From Candidatus Nanoarchaeia archaeon (lineage in GTDB: Archaea > Nanobdellota > Nanobdellia > Woesearchaeales > JACPBV01), in NCBI GenBank assembly GCA_028279655.1, contig JANQNH010000008.1, forward strand, positions 22,901 through 86,900: a stretch of 64,000 bases of DNA, written 5' to 3'. The notes under the pieces were generated by a model. That model saw nothing but the letters and a program-made list of their open reading frames with translations. It was not told where the DNA came from and did no database searches. A program made the translations under genes and the position numbers. Shown here one piece after another: positions 25,671-34,016 of this stretch; positions within the stretch are counted from its first letter, which is position 1, and every line of letters starts with the position of its first letter.

Positions 25671-26012
25671 TCATCTCAACAATTCCCCCAGCCTTTTTTT
25701 TGAAATTACCCTATCGTTCAAAGATACTTGCCATTTGTATTGGGTGGCCTTTTTCTTGATTCCTCCATCTTCATCTATTATGTTTTTTAGCACATAGATC
25801 ATTGGCATTGGTATCTGGATCATGAATGTCTCATCAACTTTCTTTAAGTTCTTAGGATCCTTGATCTGGATCATCATATATAGGATCCTTCTTCCCCTAA
25901 TATCATAATTGATGAACGCCTTCCCTACTGGAACTTGATCTTCAAACACATTTAGGCTTGATAATCTAACCTTCTTTTTTGGCTTGATCCTATCTTCATT
26001 TATTGGTATCAT
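25671..26012 (-). CDS. Hypothetical protein
   Basis: 113 aa, soluble and basic, beta-rich in the middle (R-R-I-L-Y-M-M-I-Q-I), unknown family. No clear RBS; it follows a long leader with a hairpin and may have its own promoter. Confidence 0.5.
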   Translation of the reverse strand: MIPINEDRIKPKKKVRLSSLNVFEDQVPVGKAFINYDIRGRRILYMMIQIKDPKNLKKVDETFMIQIPMPMIYVLKNIIDEDGGIKKKATQYKWQVSLNDRVISKKRLGELLR

Positions 26013-26044
26013 CTGCTGTTTTTTCCATGATTTTTTGCTAAAAT

Positions 26045-26118
26045 TGGGTGACCGTTGGGACTTCGGAACGGCCCGGAAGTTCCTTCCTTATTATTATCAT
26101 AATATAATAAATATATAC
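26045..26118 (-). promoter_or_regulatory. Intergenic promoter/hairpin inside the minus-strand operon
   Basis: One of the larger gaps in this operon. On the minus strand an A/T block containing TATATTTATTATA is followed by a hairpin with arms ACTTC/GAAGT around a GGGCC loop region. It could restart transcription for the ATPase and downstream genes, or end the upstream part. Confidence 0.35.
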
Positions 26119-26119
26119 C

Positions 26120-26527
26120 TTACCCCCCCTCGGTGCTTTTTGCCTGGCTATTTCCGGCTTCTCCTGACTTATCTTTTTTCTTTTGAGACATTTCTTTCAA
26201 CCTGGCAATAGGATCCTTGGACTGTTGCGCTAGAACCATCTCAATCTTTCCTAGCTCAAGCATGAGCTTCTCAAGGTTATTTTCCAGATCCCTTAAACTG
26301 TTGCTATGAGCTATAATGTAGTTGCTCCCAATGTTATGATGAAGAATCCACAGTTCCCTTTTTGCGAAGTCATGCCAGAGCTTAGCAAAGTCTGATCTGT
26401 TGATGGTCTTGTGTTCTTCCTTGCCCTTGTCAATGTAGTGGACATGTATCTTGAAGTCTTGGCTAGTTATCAATCTATTCCTTAGCTGGATGATGTTCTG
26501 CTTGATGTCTTTGATTACTTCACTCAT
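26120..26527 (-). CDS. Hypothetical helical protein
   Basis: 135 aa. Predominantly helical with a heptad-like segment (L-R-D-L-E-N-N-L-E-K-L) and a Lys/Gly-rich disordered tail. It follows GGAAAGGGAT. Unknown function. Confidence 0.5.
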   Translation of the reverse strand: MSEVIKDIKQNIIQLRNRLITSQDFKIHVHYIDKGKEEHKTINRSDFAKLWHDFAKRELWILHHNIGSNYIIAHSNSLRDLENNLEKLMLELGKIEMVLAQQSKDPIARLKEMSQKKKDKSGEAGNSQAKSTEGG

Positions 26528-26529
26528 TG

Positions 26530-27084
26530 TTATCCCTTTCCGGATGTTGCCTTGACAAAAGGCCTTGCATCCTTATAATATTGTATGAATTGATCTAGTG
26601 CTTTCTTTCCAGCATCACCAAGGTTCATTCTCAATTCTTCAAGCTCTATCAACATCTCACTATTTCTGCTTTGCAACTCCTGGCTCTTTGTTACCTCTCT
26701 GCAATACAGCTTGTGCATTGATAGTTCCAGCCTGTCAATTCCGTTGATCAGTAGGGGATAACCCTTCTTGTTCATGAATGATATGAAGTTTCCCTTCTTG
26801 ACTTTGACATCAACCTTCCCAAACGGCACTTTTCTCATTGCCTGATATACCCCTGAAATTCCTGTTGGTGTCAACAATCTTTTATCTCTTGCACCGCCTG
26901 ATCCTAAGTGATGCTTTAACTTGAATACCTCAACCTTCTTGTCAGGGTTATCGAAGTTAATCATCATTGAACCAGTCTTGTTCTTGATGCCTATGTAAAT
27001 TATAAAGACAAAACCACCAATGGACAGGCCTATAAAGAAAGCAAAGAACATTCCAAAGCCCAACATTCCTGTTGTTATTGGCAT
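26530..27084 (-). CDS. Membrane-anchored hypothetical protein
   Basis: 184 aa from ATG 27084 behind GGGGGGCTGAT. One N-terminal transmembrane helix (about 8-32) is followed by a cytoplasm-like, Lys-rich domain with a short coiled segment near 140. The longer frame upstream has no RBS. Unknown family. Confidence 0.55.
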   Translation of the reverse strand: MPITTGMLGFGMFFAFFIGLSIGGFVFIIYIGIKNKTGSMMINFDNPDKKVEVFKLKHHLGSGGARDKRLLTPTGISGVYQAMRKVPFGKVDVKVKKGNFISFMNKKGYPLLINGIDRLELSMHKLYCREVTKSQELQSRNSEMLIELEELRMNLGDAGKKALDQFIQYYKDARPFVKATSGKG

Positions 27085-27085
27085 T

Positions 27086-27946
27086 TTAATCAGCCCCCCT
27101 CCTGATTTCAATAACAAACATAAAGATCATTAATGCTATCAGCATGGGTGTCTCTATCCATAGCACTATTGTCTTGATAACGCTGGTTATCCTCATTGTT
27201 TCATACTTCTCCTCAAGATCTTCATGGACCTTTAGATCTACAGTAAGGCTTTTGTTAACCATCTTCTCCTTTTCTGTAAGGCATTTGGTTAATAATATAT
27301 TGCATTCTGTGGTTGATGTTGACACATCCCCAAGCTTGTTGCTCCAAGTCTCAAAAGAGGTTGAGTAGAATCCCCATCTCTGATCATCATCCATAAGCCT
27401 TGGAAGGTAATCTCTGCATTTCTCATAAGCCCAGGAAACATTGAGATTTTCTTCCTCAAATCCTGGACACTTTAGGCTTATTGGAAACATGTATGAGAAA
27501 TCATCAAGGTCAATAGGAAACTCCTCTGCTTCATCACCTACTTCAATCTTGATGTAGCTTCTGTTTTCTTTTTTGAATCTGTTGATCCAGACATCTACTT
27601 CCCTTGTCTCGTTATCAAGGCATTCTTTTTTGTCATATCTGCATGTAATATCAAGATCACATGAATCAGTTTCTAGATCATAGCTGTCACCAGCATCAAG
27701 ATCTTTTTCAATTACACATTTGCTGGTGGTTGCATTGCCACATCCAGAACAGTTGACATCATAATAACAAAAGCTGATATTTCCTGTCTTTGTTTCTGAC
27801 GGAACCAAGCTTATGTTTAAATCTACCCTTGAACAATTTGTGTGGTTGTCTGATCTTACAGATGGAGCCAGGATCAAGAGGAATAGAATAATAATTGCAA
27901 CTAGAAGGCCTGTTATTGTAAGATCCTTTATTAAGTCTTGTTTCAT
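27086..27946 (-). CDS. Bitopic Cys-rich exported protein
   Basis: 286 aa. N-terminal signal or anchor helix (about 10-28), an ectodomain with about 13 cysteines and several N-x-S/T sequons (C-S-G-C-G-N-A-T, for example), and a C-terminal transmembrane helix (about 257-282). Likely part of the surface or membrane complex encoded by the element. It overlaps the next upstream gene by 4 nt. Confidence 0.6.
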   Translation of the reverse strand: MKQDLIKDLTITGLLVAIIILFLLILAPSVRSDNHTNCSRVDLNISLVPSETKTGNISFCYYDVNCSGCGNATTSKCVIEKDLDAGDSYDLETDSCDLDITCRYDKKECLDNETREVDVWINRFKKENRSYIKIEVGDEAEEFPIDLDDFSYMFPISLKCPGFEEENLNVSWAYEKCRDYLPRLMDDDQRWGFYSTSFETWSNKLGDVSTSTTECNILLTKCLTEKEKMVNKSLTVDLKVHEDLEEKYETMRITSVIKTIVLWIETPMLIALMIFMFVIEIRRGAD

Positions 27947-28098
27947 CCTGACAGCCCCTTCCAGTGTGCTGTGGAAAATTCCATCCCTTTCTCATATAGG
28001 CATCTGAAATGGACACCAGGCCTGAAAGGTATCTTGAAGATCTCTCCTCTCCTCAATTCTTTTCTTGTTATCTTATCCTTGCATATTGAACATCTCAT
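27943..28098 (-). CDS. 51-aa zinc-binding micro-protein
   Basis: From ATG 28098 behind GGGGGATGAT. Begins M-R-C-S-I-C-K-D-K-I and contains H-F-R-C-L, a possible C2HC site. Stop and next start overlap (ATGA). The longer frame to 28149 has no RBS. Confidence 0.55.
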   Translation of the reverse strand: MRCSICKDKITRKELRRGEIFKIPFRPGVHFRCLYEKGMEFSTAHWKGLSG

Positions 28099-28103
28099 TT
28101 TTA

Positions 28104-28292
28104 TCATCCCCCATTGAATAACAAACTTGCAAAGCTTATTCCCAGCCAAATAATAAACATAAGCACTACCGTCAGGAAATACGTCAACACTATACCTGGT
28201 GTTCCAGTGTCGGTGTAGCTAACTATCATCAAGCAAACGAAGTGGATAACTAAAGCAATTACAGGAGCTATGAGGAACCAGTAGGTGAACAT
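28104..28292 (-). CDS. Small two-helix membrane protein
   Basis: 62 aa, almost entirely two hydrophobic helices joined by Y-T-D-T-G-T-P-G. GAGGAGAAGAAATAATG provides RBS, upstream stop and start in one. Unknown. Confidence 0.55.
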   Translation of the reverse strand: MFTYWFLIAPVIALVIHFVCLMIVSYTDTGTPGIVLTYFLTVVLMFIIWLGISFASLLFNGG

Positions 28293-28570
28293 TATTTCTT
28301 CTCCTCATACCAGTAGTATGATCCTTTTCTGTGAATGTTTGTGGATCTTCGGTTCCTTGCTGATGTCAGTAGATTATAAACTGATGATTTCTGGAATGGG
28401 TGTTCTGTTGGCTTTAGGTTGTTATTCAATTCATCAACAATTTCAGTTGATGTGAATACGTTCTTCTTATTTTCCTTGAGGAACAAGGCAATTTTCTCAA
28501 AGGATCCCCTCCTTGTTGAGAAGCATTCTTCCTCAGCAAGGTCTTTTAATCTTACAACTTCAATTGGCAT
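28292..28570 (-). CDS. Winged-helix DNA-binding protein
   Basis: 92 aa from ATG 28570 behind GGGAGATGAT. The helix-turn-helix region reads V-F-T-S-T-E-I-V-D-E-L-N, with a recognition helix near S-S-V-Y-N-L-L-T-S-A-R and a wing ending G-S-Y-Y-W-Y. Probably a regulator of element genes. Confidence 0.55.
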   Translation of the reverse strand: MPIEVVRLKDLAEEECFSTRRGSFEKIALFLKENKKNVFTSTEIVDELNNNLKPTEHPFQKSSVYNLLTSARNRRSTNIHRKGSYYWYEEKK

Positions 28571-29006
28571 TTTTATCATCTCCCATAGCTATTAATAAAC
28601 ATTTCCTAAAGACTGTGAGGTCTAAGGTTATTGTTTTGTCGTGCATAACTGTTAAATCACGTTCAACTCCATAGGCTATTGCTTTCTTTAGATTTCCTTC
28701 TCTCCCAATAATACTCTTTTCCCCCTGAACTTCTGGAATGTAATAATAACCTTGCTTATCTCTTTTGTAGAAGTTTCTTGCTCTTGGTATTCTAACATTA
28801 CTTACCCAATCAAAAATGGTAAACCTGTCATTTGCTGGATTTGTTTGTCTCACCAGTATTGTCATAGGGTATTTTCCATGTCCACAACAACAGGCAACCA
28901 CTTCTGCATTAGGATTGAGATAATAATCTAAGTTTTCAATTAGGTTTCTTATACACTTATCTATTAGGGTGTTGCTTGTGTTATGATACTTTTTCAGTTT
29001 GCACAT
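28560..29006 (-). CDS. Phage-type conserved hypothetical protein
   Basis: 148 aa from ATG 29006. Contains C-C-C-G-H-G-K-Y-P-M-T-I-L-V and F-Y-K-R-D-K-Q-G-Y-Y-Y-I-P-E-V, a pair of segments I associate from memory with small hypothetical proteins of phages and plasmids. The Cys/His cluster may bind metal. Function unknown. Confidence 0.5.
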   Translation of the reverse strand: MCKLKKYHNTSNTLIDKCIRNLIENLDYYLNPNAEVVACCCGHGKYPMTILVRQTNPANDRFTIFDWVSNVRIPRARNFYKRDKQGYYYIPEVQGEKSIIGREGNLKKAIAYGVERDLTVMHDKTITLDLTVFRKCLLIAMGDDKNAN

Positions 29007-29010
29007 CTTC

Positions 29011-29766
29011 TTAACCAACGACAGCCTCTTTTCCTTTTTGCTGGATTCCTTGTCTTATTCCTTCCTGGAACTCTGGAAGTTGAAAAGGCATTGTTACATC
29101 CAGCTTGACTGCATCAAGCCTGGCCCATGGTTGCTGTGGGCCTACAATGTGGAAGTTACTGATAAGATCATTGAGATCCCATCCAGGAAACGGAAAGAAC
29201 TTATTATCAGGATCATTCATTGAACATATTGTGAGTATTGAAAATTTTTTGTTGAATGGCTGGTTAGGGCCTAGCCTTATTAGAGAAAAAACACACCCAG
29301 CCCATTGTGTTCTGAGATCTTCCTTGAAGAAAAAAGAGAAAGGGATTCCTTTAGTCCCAATGCCATCCTGGAACTTTATGTTTGTTCCTTCTGTGTTGAT
29401 TAGCTTCTTATACATCTTTTCCCTACACTTCATCAGGTTATGCTTAAAGAAGATATTGCCTCTCTTTGACAACATCCAAAAAGCTATCAGGATCACTGCC
29501 ACTATGCAGATGGTGATGAACAAAACAGCAAAAGATTTTCCAGCCCCCCAATGTCCAGGATAAACTTCTGTTACTTCTGTTGTTTGGATAGTTTGGTTCT
29601 TGATTATAACTTCCTTGAATGGTTTAGGAATCTTAGATCTCCAATCCGGATAAAGCCTGTTGACAAGAAACATTCCAAGTAATATTGCAACTACTATGAA
29701 GATCAAGATGAATGCAAACAGCACCAGCTTCTTACCTTTGCTTTGCCTTGGTTGTTGTCTTGCCAT
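29011..29766 (-). CDS. Two-helix membrane protein with large soluble domain
   Basis: 251 aa. Helices at about 13-35 and 76-98, an outer loop of ~40 residues, then a ~150-residue soluble domain. The G-A-G-K-S near the second helix lacks a Walker A context and is probably fortuitous. Unknown family. Its start overlaps the end of the preceding winged-helix gene by 35 nt. Confidence 0.55.
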   Translation of the reverse strand: MARQQPRQSKGKKLVLFAFILIFIVVAILLGMFLVNRLYPDWRSKIPKPFKEVIIKNQTIQTTEVTEVYPGHWGAGKSFAVLFITICIVAVILIAFWMLSKRGNIFFKHNLMKCREKMYKKLINTEGTNIKFQDGIGTKGIPFSFFFKEDLRTQWAGCVFSLIRLGPNQPFNKKFSILTICSMNDPDNKFFPFPGWDLNDLISNFHIVGPQQPWARLDAVKLDVTMPFQLPEFQEGIRQGIQQKGKEAVVG

Positions 29767-30127
29767 CCTTTCTGAATAACCTTATCCCCTGCCTTGTTAT
29801 TGAGAATTGTTTCCTTGATCTGAGATGTTTTCCCTCTGGAATTATGTTAATGAATCCTTCTCTCTCAAGGATCAAGCATAAGCCATTGAAGAGCTTGTCA
29901 CAGATCAATCCAAGATCATAGCCTATAACACCAACTCCACTAAGGCCCTTGATCTGATCTTCTCTTGTTAAATTTCTGATCCTTCGTGTCCATTCACTCT
30001 TGAGTTGCTTCTTGTAGATTGATAACTCTATCCTGGAAGATTTTGATAGGATCCTCTCATTCAATTCAAACAATATTTCCAGGATTATTATTCCTCTTGA
30101 ATCAATGGTGATTTTTTTTTGCTTCAT
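29732..30127 (-). CDS. Winged-helix-like protein
   Basis: 131 aa from ATG 30127. A helical N-terminus is followed by a segment ending F-S-I-T-R-Q-G-I-R-L-F, the typical closing strand of MarR/PadR-like winged helices. It starts only about 10 nt after an intrinsic-type terminator and has no RBS, so its expression may depend on read-through or on the terminator being conditional. Confidence 0.5.
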   Translation of the reverse strand: MKQKKITIDSRGIIILEILFELNERILSKSSRIELSIYKKQLKSEWTRRIRNLTREDQIKGLSGVGVIGYDLGLICDKLFNGLCLILEREGFINIIPEGKHLRSRKQFSITRQGIRLFRKDGKTTTKAKQR

Positions 30128-30136
30128 TCTTAAAAT

Positions 30137-30183
30137 AAAAAAAGCCCTCATCATAAAGCGTTGGGGCGATTCCTAATGAGGGC
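30137..30183 (-). terminator. Intrinsic-type terminator
   Basis: On the minus strand GCCCTCAT (30183-30176) and ATGAGGGC (30151-30144) form an 8-bp GC-rich stem followed at once by seven Ts (30143-30137). It ends the upstream part of the minus-strand operon. Confidence 0.6.
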
Positions 30184-30191
30184 AGAGAATA

Positions 30192-30377
30192 TTATTGATC
30201 TTGCTTTGCGTTGGCTACCATTATCCAGCCCACAATTACTGATATGATCCCAGCAATCCACCATCCCCATATAGGATCACAATCCCAGCAAGTCAGCTTG
30301 GCCATGATCATAAATATCACTGGCACTATGATCAATGCCCAGCCCCAAATCTTCAAACCTTTTTTTTCTTCTCCCAT
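30192..30377 (-). CDS. Small two-helix membrane protein
   Basis: 61 aa from ATG 30377, 5 nt behind GAGGTGA. Two helices with a short loop containing C-W-D-C-D-P. Unknown. Confidence 0.55.
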   Translation of the reverse strand: MGEEKKGLKIWGWALIIVPVIFMIMAKLTCWDCDPIWGWWIAGIISVIVGWIMVANAKQDQ

Positions 30378-30391
30378 GGATTTCACCTCGA

Positions 30392-31036
30392 TTAATTATT
30401 TTCTCCCACCTTTACCCTATGAACTGCTATTTTTGTGGGTATAAACTCATCATGGAGAACCCTAATAACTTCTCTTTGTTGACAGTTCCTTAGTGGACAT
30501 TTCCAAAGAAAATAATCCCCCTTCTCATCAAATACTACACAACCTTGATCTATCCTCTCCTCATTCTTTAGAACTAAGTTTTTGTATGATATAGAATCAC
30601 ATGCTGTGCAATTAAATGTTTCCTCGTTGTGTGTCCAAAAATATCTATACTCATCAATACAACTGAGATTAACTTTTTCTAGGCTTCTCTCGTTTACTGT
30701 TGTGAAATATCCATTGAAGTCAATATCTATGTCTGTATCCATTTGTTTCAGTAAAGAGAGGTAGACTGCTTCTTCTGGAATGTCATTACTTAATGCAAAA
30801 GCTATCTCTGGACTTTCTGTAAGTGCAACTCCAATATTTTCTGCAACCCCTACAACACTATTTGAAAAAGCGTTGGATACTGATTTCATGAGCCACACAA
30901 AACCAAAGGAAGATATACCAATGGTTATCACTAAGCAAATTAGAATAATAGAGATTAGCTGTGTCCAGTTTATTGTCTTATAGTTATGCTCTATCTTCAA
31001 CTTTTTTAACTCATGTTTTTTTTCTTTTTTCTCCAT
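30392..31036 (-). CDS. Single-pass Cys-containing exported protein
   Basis: 214 aa from ATG 31036 behind a G6 run and TTGAT. A basic cytoplasmic N-terminus, one transmembrane helix (about 26-50) and an ectodomain with cysteine pairs (F-N-C-T-A-C-D and W-K-C-P-L-R-N-C). Unknown. Confidence 0.55.
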   Translation of the reverse strand: MEKKEKKHELKKLKIEHNYKTINWTQLISIILICLVITIGISSFGFVWLMKSVSNAFSNSVVGVAENIGVALTESPEIAFALSNDIPEEAVYLSLLKQMDTDIDIDFNGYFTTVNERSLEKVNLSCIDEYRYFWTHNEETFNCTACDSISYKNLVLKNEERIDQGCVVFDEKGDYFLWKCPLRNCQQREVIRVLHDEFIPTKIAVHRVKVGENN

Positions 31037-31052
31037 TCCAATCAACCCCCCT

Positions 31053-31211
31053 TTAGTATTGAGTTAGGTTCTTTAACCCTAACTCTCCAATCTTCTCAAG
31101 CCGTGCCATGCAGTTCTTATGGAACAACTTATCTCTCTTTAGCTTGAGGTCATGCTCAAGCTGTATTAACTCCTTCTTCAACCGAATCCGTTCAAGTTCT
31201 GATTCTGGCAT
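31053..31211 (-). CDS. 52-aa helical micro-protein
   Basis: Charged coiled-coil-like helix starting M-P-E-S-E-L-E-R-I-R, with alternating Leu/Lys/Glu. RBS GGAGTTGAT precedes the ATG. Confidence 0.5.
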   Translation of the reverse strand: MPESELERIRLKKELIQLEHDLKLKRDKLFHKNCMARLEKIGELGLKNLTQY

Positions 31212-31232
31212 TTGTATCAACTCCTTTGTTTT

Positions 31233-31355
31233 TTAGATTTTTAGATCATCACAACCCTGGTTGATCATTGCTTCCCCTCTTTTTTTCCTAGTGCATGTTC
31301 TTCTATCTATACAAAATTCACATAAGACATCCTCAGTCTGATATGGTTCAGTCAC
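31233..31355 (-). CDS. 40-aa Cys-motif micro-protein
   Basis: GTG start overlapping the end of the upstream micro-gene by 8 nt. Carries L-C-E-F-C and R-T-C-T, plus a late Cys; a small zinc site is plausible. Existence rests on the packing and Cys spacing only. Confidence 0.35.
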   Translation of the reverse strand: MTEPYQTEDVLCEFCIDRRTCTRKKRGEAMINQGCDDLKI

Positions 31356-31473
31356 TTCTTTCCAGCCTCTTTTGTTGCTTTGTTTTTCCACTGCACACAT
31401 GGAATTTATTTCTCTTTTTATGACAAGTTGGACACCTTACTTTCCTGAGTTCCCTTCTCTCTGATTTTTTCAT
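31348..31473 (-). CDS. 41-aa zinc-motif micro-protein
   Basis: Highly basic, starting M-K-K-S-E-R-R-E-L-R, with R-C-P-T-C-H and H-V-C-S, a Cys2-His-Cys arrangement. Sits 9 nt downstream of the MazG-like gene. Confidence 0.45.
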   Translation of the reverse strand: MKKSERRELRKVRCPTCHKKRNKFHVCSGKTKQQKRLERSD

Positions 31474-31482
31474 TCTAACAGA

Positions 31483-31785
31483 TCAATCCTCGGAGTTCTC
31501 AATCATCTTCTTTAATCTCAATATTTTACTGAATTTGACAGTTCTTACTTTTTCTTCTAGTATTTCCCAATCACAAAATATCTTTATTTGTTCAATCATA
31601 ATCTCAACATCTGCCATTTCTTCTGCAAGGTCATCCCATACTCTCCCATCTTGGTTCCCCTTACGCATAACCTTATTAGTTGCTTTGATTAATTCTGCGC
31701 ATTCTTCCATTAGCATACCAAATTGCAGAGGCAAACCCCACTTTCTTACAGCTTCTTTGTATAACCTTTTTATTCTTCCATCCAT
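31483..31785 (-). CDS. MazG-like nucleotide pyrophosphohydrolase
   Basis: 100 aa, all-alpha NTP-PPase. The metal-binding motifs are E-E-C-A-E (E27, E28, E31) and A-E-E-M-A-D (E55, E56, D59). MazG-like enzymes hydrolyse dNTPs or (p)ppGpp-type nucleotides, and mobile elements often carry them. RBS AGGTAGAT precedes the ATG. Confidence 0.75.
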   Translation of the reverse strand: MDGRIKRLYKEAVRKWGLPLQFGMLMEECAELIKATNKVMRKGNQDGRVWDDLAEEMADVEIMIEQIKIFCDWEILEEKVRTVKFSKILRLKKMIENSED

Positions 31786-31791
31786 AGTTAT

Positions 31792-32028
31792 CTACCTCAT
31801 CCATGAAGGTCTTGGTGTGTTAATAGGATCTTCCAAATACTCATCTTCTTCATGTTGCATATTCACCTCAAAACTATCAGCCATTATCTCATCACCATTG
31901 ATAACATCATGGTCACATCTTGAACATAGATTCATATCAGTTTCTTCACCATAGTCATTGGTGAATTTATGATTATAAACTCGATCAGTCATACATCCAC
32001 AACGACCACATTCCTTGTATTCAGTCAT
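31792..32028 (-). CDS. Zinc-binding hypothetical protein
   Basis: 78 aa. C-G-R-C-G-C at 7-12 and L-C-S-R-C at 34-38 make a treble-clef/zinc-ribbon-like site, followed by an acidic tail. Its ATG overlaps the preceding micro-gene's stop (ATGA). Confidence 0.55.
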   Translation of the reverse strand: MTEYKECGRCGCMTDRVYNHKFTNDYGEETDMNLCSRCDHDVINGDEIMADSFEVNMQHEEDEYLEDPINTPRPSWMR

Positions 32029-32126
32029 TCTAGTAGATCAACATCCTCTTTGATTTCTTCCAGCTTTTCAAGTTCTTCAAAGGTCAGATTCTCTCTCCTA
32101 ACTTGCATTCTTTGTTTTTGGTTCAT
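32025..32126 (-). CDS. 33-aa micro-protein
   Basis: Starts M-N-Q-K-Q-R-M-Q-V and continues as a charged helix rich in Glu, Leu and Lys. Both ends overlap the neighbouring genes through ATGA junctions, which supports its reality. Confidence 0.45.
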   Translation of the reverse strand: MNQKQRMQVRRENLTFEELEKLEEIKEDVDLLE

Positions 32127-32518
32127 TCTCTGTAAAGTTCCAGAAGCCAATCCTCAAGATCCATTGGCCTCAATTCCCTTGCCTGGTGAATAGACAAATA
32201 CCTTTTTCCTGAGAGCTTCTTTGCTCTGATGAATCCATAGATGATGAATTGATCTCTGTGCCTTACCAATAAACAGATCCAGATATTCTCATTGATCTGG
32301 CGTTTTCTATTCTCTTTATTAGTGAAGTCAAACCTACCAACATGAATATTATTGGTCTTGCCTTGCTTCACTGACAATTGACAGCTTTTCACCTCTACCT
32401 TATACTTCTCTTTAATAAGAAAATCATACCAGCTATTCTCAAAAGTATACTCGATCCCCTTATCTCTCAATAGTGAGCCAAAGAAAAATTCTCCCTTCAT
32501 TCCAGCTTCCTTTCCCAT
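32123..32518 (-). CDS. PD-(D/E)XK-type nuclease
   Basis: 131 aa. The catalytic core is seen as W-Y-D-F-L-I (D32) and V-E-V-K-S-C-Q (E42, K44), i.e. D-x9-E-x-K, in the beta-hairpin layout of the superfamily. Size and composition fit a Holliday-junction-resolvase- or restriction-like nuclease. It may act in element replication or recombination. Its ATG abuts the previous stop. Confidence 0.7.
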   Translation of the reverse strand: MGKEAGMKGEFFFGSLLRDKGIEYTFENSWYDFLIKEKYKVEVKSCQLSVKQGKTNNIHVGRFDFTNKENRKRQINENIWICLLVRHRDQFIIYGFIRAKKLSGKRYLSIHQARELRPMDLEDWLLELYRE

Positions 32519-32692
32519 TTATTTTCTCTCCATCATCTTCTTTATTGAAGGCATCTTCTGATAAGCGCAGAAGAATCCTTTATTCTTCATGAAATCATCA
32601 GGCTCTACCATGTGTGGACAACAGTCTGAACATTGCCAATACCAGTTGTGTTCTTTGTCTGCTATCTTGCAGTTTGGATTCTTGGTTGCCAT
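32519..32692 (-). CDS. 57-aa Cys-rich zinc protein
   Basis: From ATG 32692, close behind GGGATGAT. C-K-I-A-D, W-Q-C-S-D-C-C-P-H and F-F-C-A-Y suggest one or two zinc sites. The longer frame to 32770 would lie inside the upstream gene. Confidence 0.55.
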   Translation of the reverse strand: MATKNPNCKIADKEHNWYWQCSDCCPHMVEPDDFMKNKGFFCAYQKMPSIKKMMERK

Positions 32693-32696
32693 GTGA

Positions 32697-33704
32697 TCAT
32701 CCCAGGAAATCACCCAACCTTTTTTGTCTTTCAAGTAGAAGCCTATTGAATTTCCTGAATGAATGATCAATACCCTTTAACACTTTGTTATGTGTTTTGA
32801 TATTGACTGCAAGATTATCATATATTGATGAGTGTTGTGTGTAGCTTGTTGCAAATTGATTGAGAACCTTTGAAGTATCTGCATTAATCTTTAATGTCCC
32901 CATCACAGCTTCTTTTATTATTGTAAGTTCATTAGCAATGTCTGGAGCAATGTTATGAATTGCATAATTTGATACTGTGTTTTTGACATGTACTGGACTT
33001 TTATATTCCACCTTCTTCTTATAGACTTTTTTGAACACAGTATCATGGATTACCATATCTTCTGGAATCTTATCAAGAAAATCCAGGCCATGAACTCCAT
33101 GCTCTCCTTTACATCTTTTCTTCAAGATCTCAAACTTTGATTTACCACCAAAATATTTTATAATCTTCTTCAAGGCTTCAATACATTGCTTATCAAGTCT
33201 TTCTGTAACTTCGTTTATCCTACATCCAATATCATCAATATCCCTTGCTGTCATTAATCTCCATTGTTTGTTGTGACTTTTATTGGTTACTTCTACCTGA
33301 GTTTTTTTGATCACTATTCTGCAACCATAGAAATTGTTGAAGTGATGTTCAGAACCATAATTTTTGGATTGATAATCAAACCCTACTAACCGTATTTTTA
33401 GTTTTTTTAGAGTAGGGTTGTCTGATCTTGGTGGGTTGAAATTTCTTTTATCAAAATCAAAGTATAGACGATAATTATGGGGTTGCCATAGCCATTGAAT
33501 CTTCTTTGATCCCTCAACCCTACCCACCATCATAGGGTTCAAACCGGTTTCCTGTAGAACCTTGTTGAAAATGGGGGTTGTTATCTCGTCTATATGTTTT
33601 TTGATATGCGCCTCATTATTCTTTGAAATTTTTCCATGAGAAATATAGGGGGGAGGGTATTGTGAACTTAGATGTTTTTGTTCCTCCCTCTTTTTTCTGT
33701 GCAT
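32697..33704 (-). CDS. Large hypothetical protein, possible element-specific effector or replication factor
   Basis: 335 aa, the largest soluble protein of the early-looking end of the operon. Basic N-terminus, a W-L-W-Q-P-H-N-Y-R-L-Y-F-D-F-D segment and many His/Lys residues. No Walker, HUH (H-x-H) or polymerase motif is evident. GAGGTTGAATA precedes the ATG. I do not recognise it. Its position near the control region suggests an early role. Confidence 0.55.
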   Translation of the reverse strand: MHRKKREEQKHLSSQYPPPYISHGKISKNNEAHIKKHIDEITTPIFNKVLQETGLNPMMVGRVEGSKKIQWLWQPHNYRLYFDFDKRNFNPPRSDNPTLKKLKIRLVGFDYQSKNYGSEHHFNNFYGCRIVIKKTQVEVTNKSHNKQWRLMTARDIDDIGCRINEVTERLDKQCIEALKKIIKYFGGKSKFEILKKRCKGEHGVHGLDFLDKIPEDMVIHDTVFKKVYKKKVEYKSPVHVKNTVSNYAIHNIAPDIANELTIIKEAVMGTLKINADTSKVLNQFATSYTQHSSIYDNLAVNIKTHNKVLKGIDHSFRKFNRLLLERQKRLGDFLG

Positions 33705-33730
33705 TATTCAACCTCTTTTCCTTATGTAGT

Positions 33731-33883
33731 TTAAGCCGTTTCTATACGGCTAATTTGATCTTTCTTGGATAATTTGATGTAAGCCCTGGCTTCAATGCTT
33801 TTGCCACAATAAGGGCATATAATTGGCTTTTCTCTGGCCCTGTTCCCTTTGGCAAATCTGCCGTTTTTCTCTCTGTCAGGCAT
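33731..33883 (-). CDS. 50-aa zinc-finger-like protein
   Basis: From ATG 33883, preceded by GGGGTTGATC. Basic N-terminus (N-G-R-F-A-K-G-N-R) and one C-P-Y-C-G-K knuckle. Only two Cys are present, so a zinc site would need other ligands or a dimer. The longer frame overlaps the upstream micro-gene. Confidence 0.5.
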   Translation of the reverse strand: MPDREKNGRFAKGNRAREKPIICPYCGKSIEARAYIKLSKKDQISRIETA

Positions 33884-33884
33884 T

Positions 33885-34016
33885 TTAAAGCTGATCAACC
33901 CCAGCATCTTGAAGCATTTGGCGATATACTTCATCATTGAGCTGGGAGTTGAGTTTATGGCGAGTATTAGAGTTATTCATCTCTAGCTGAGATTTTATAG
34001 AAGGGAGATCATTCAT
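33885..34016 (-). CDS. 43-aa helical micro-protein
   Basis: Starts M-N-D-L-P-S-I-K-S-Q, polar and helical, ending D-A-G-V-D-Q-L. Overlaps the AbrB-like gene before it by 8 nt and ends 1 nt before the next start. Confidence 0.45.
   Translation of the reverse strand: MNDLPSIKSQLEMNNSNTRHKLNSQLNDEVYRQMLQDAGVDQL

Noticed and set aside
29011..29766. Walker A ATPase motif G-A-G-K-S
   Set aside because: It precedes a transmembrane helix, lacks the preceding strand and the rest of the P-loop pattern, and no Walker B follows.
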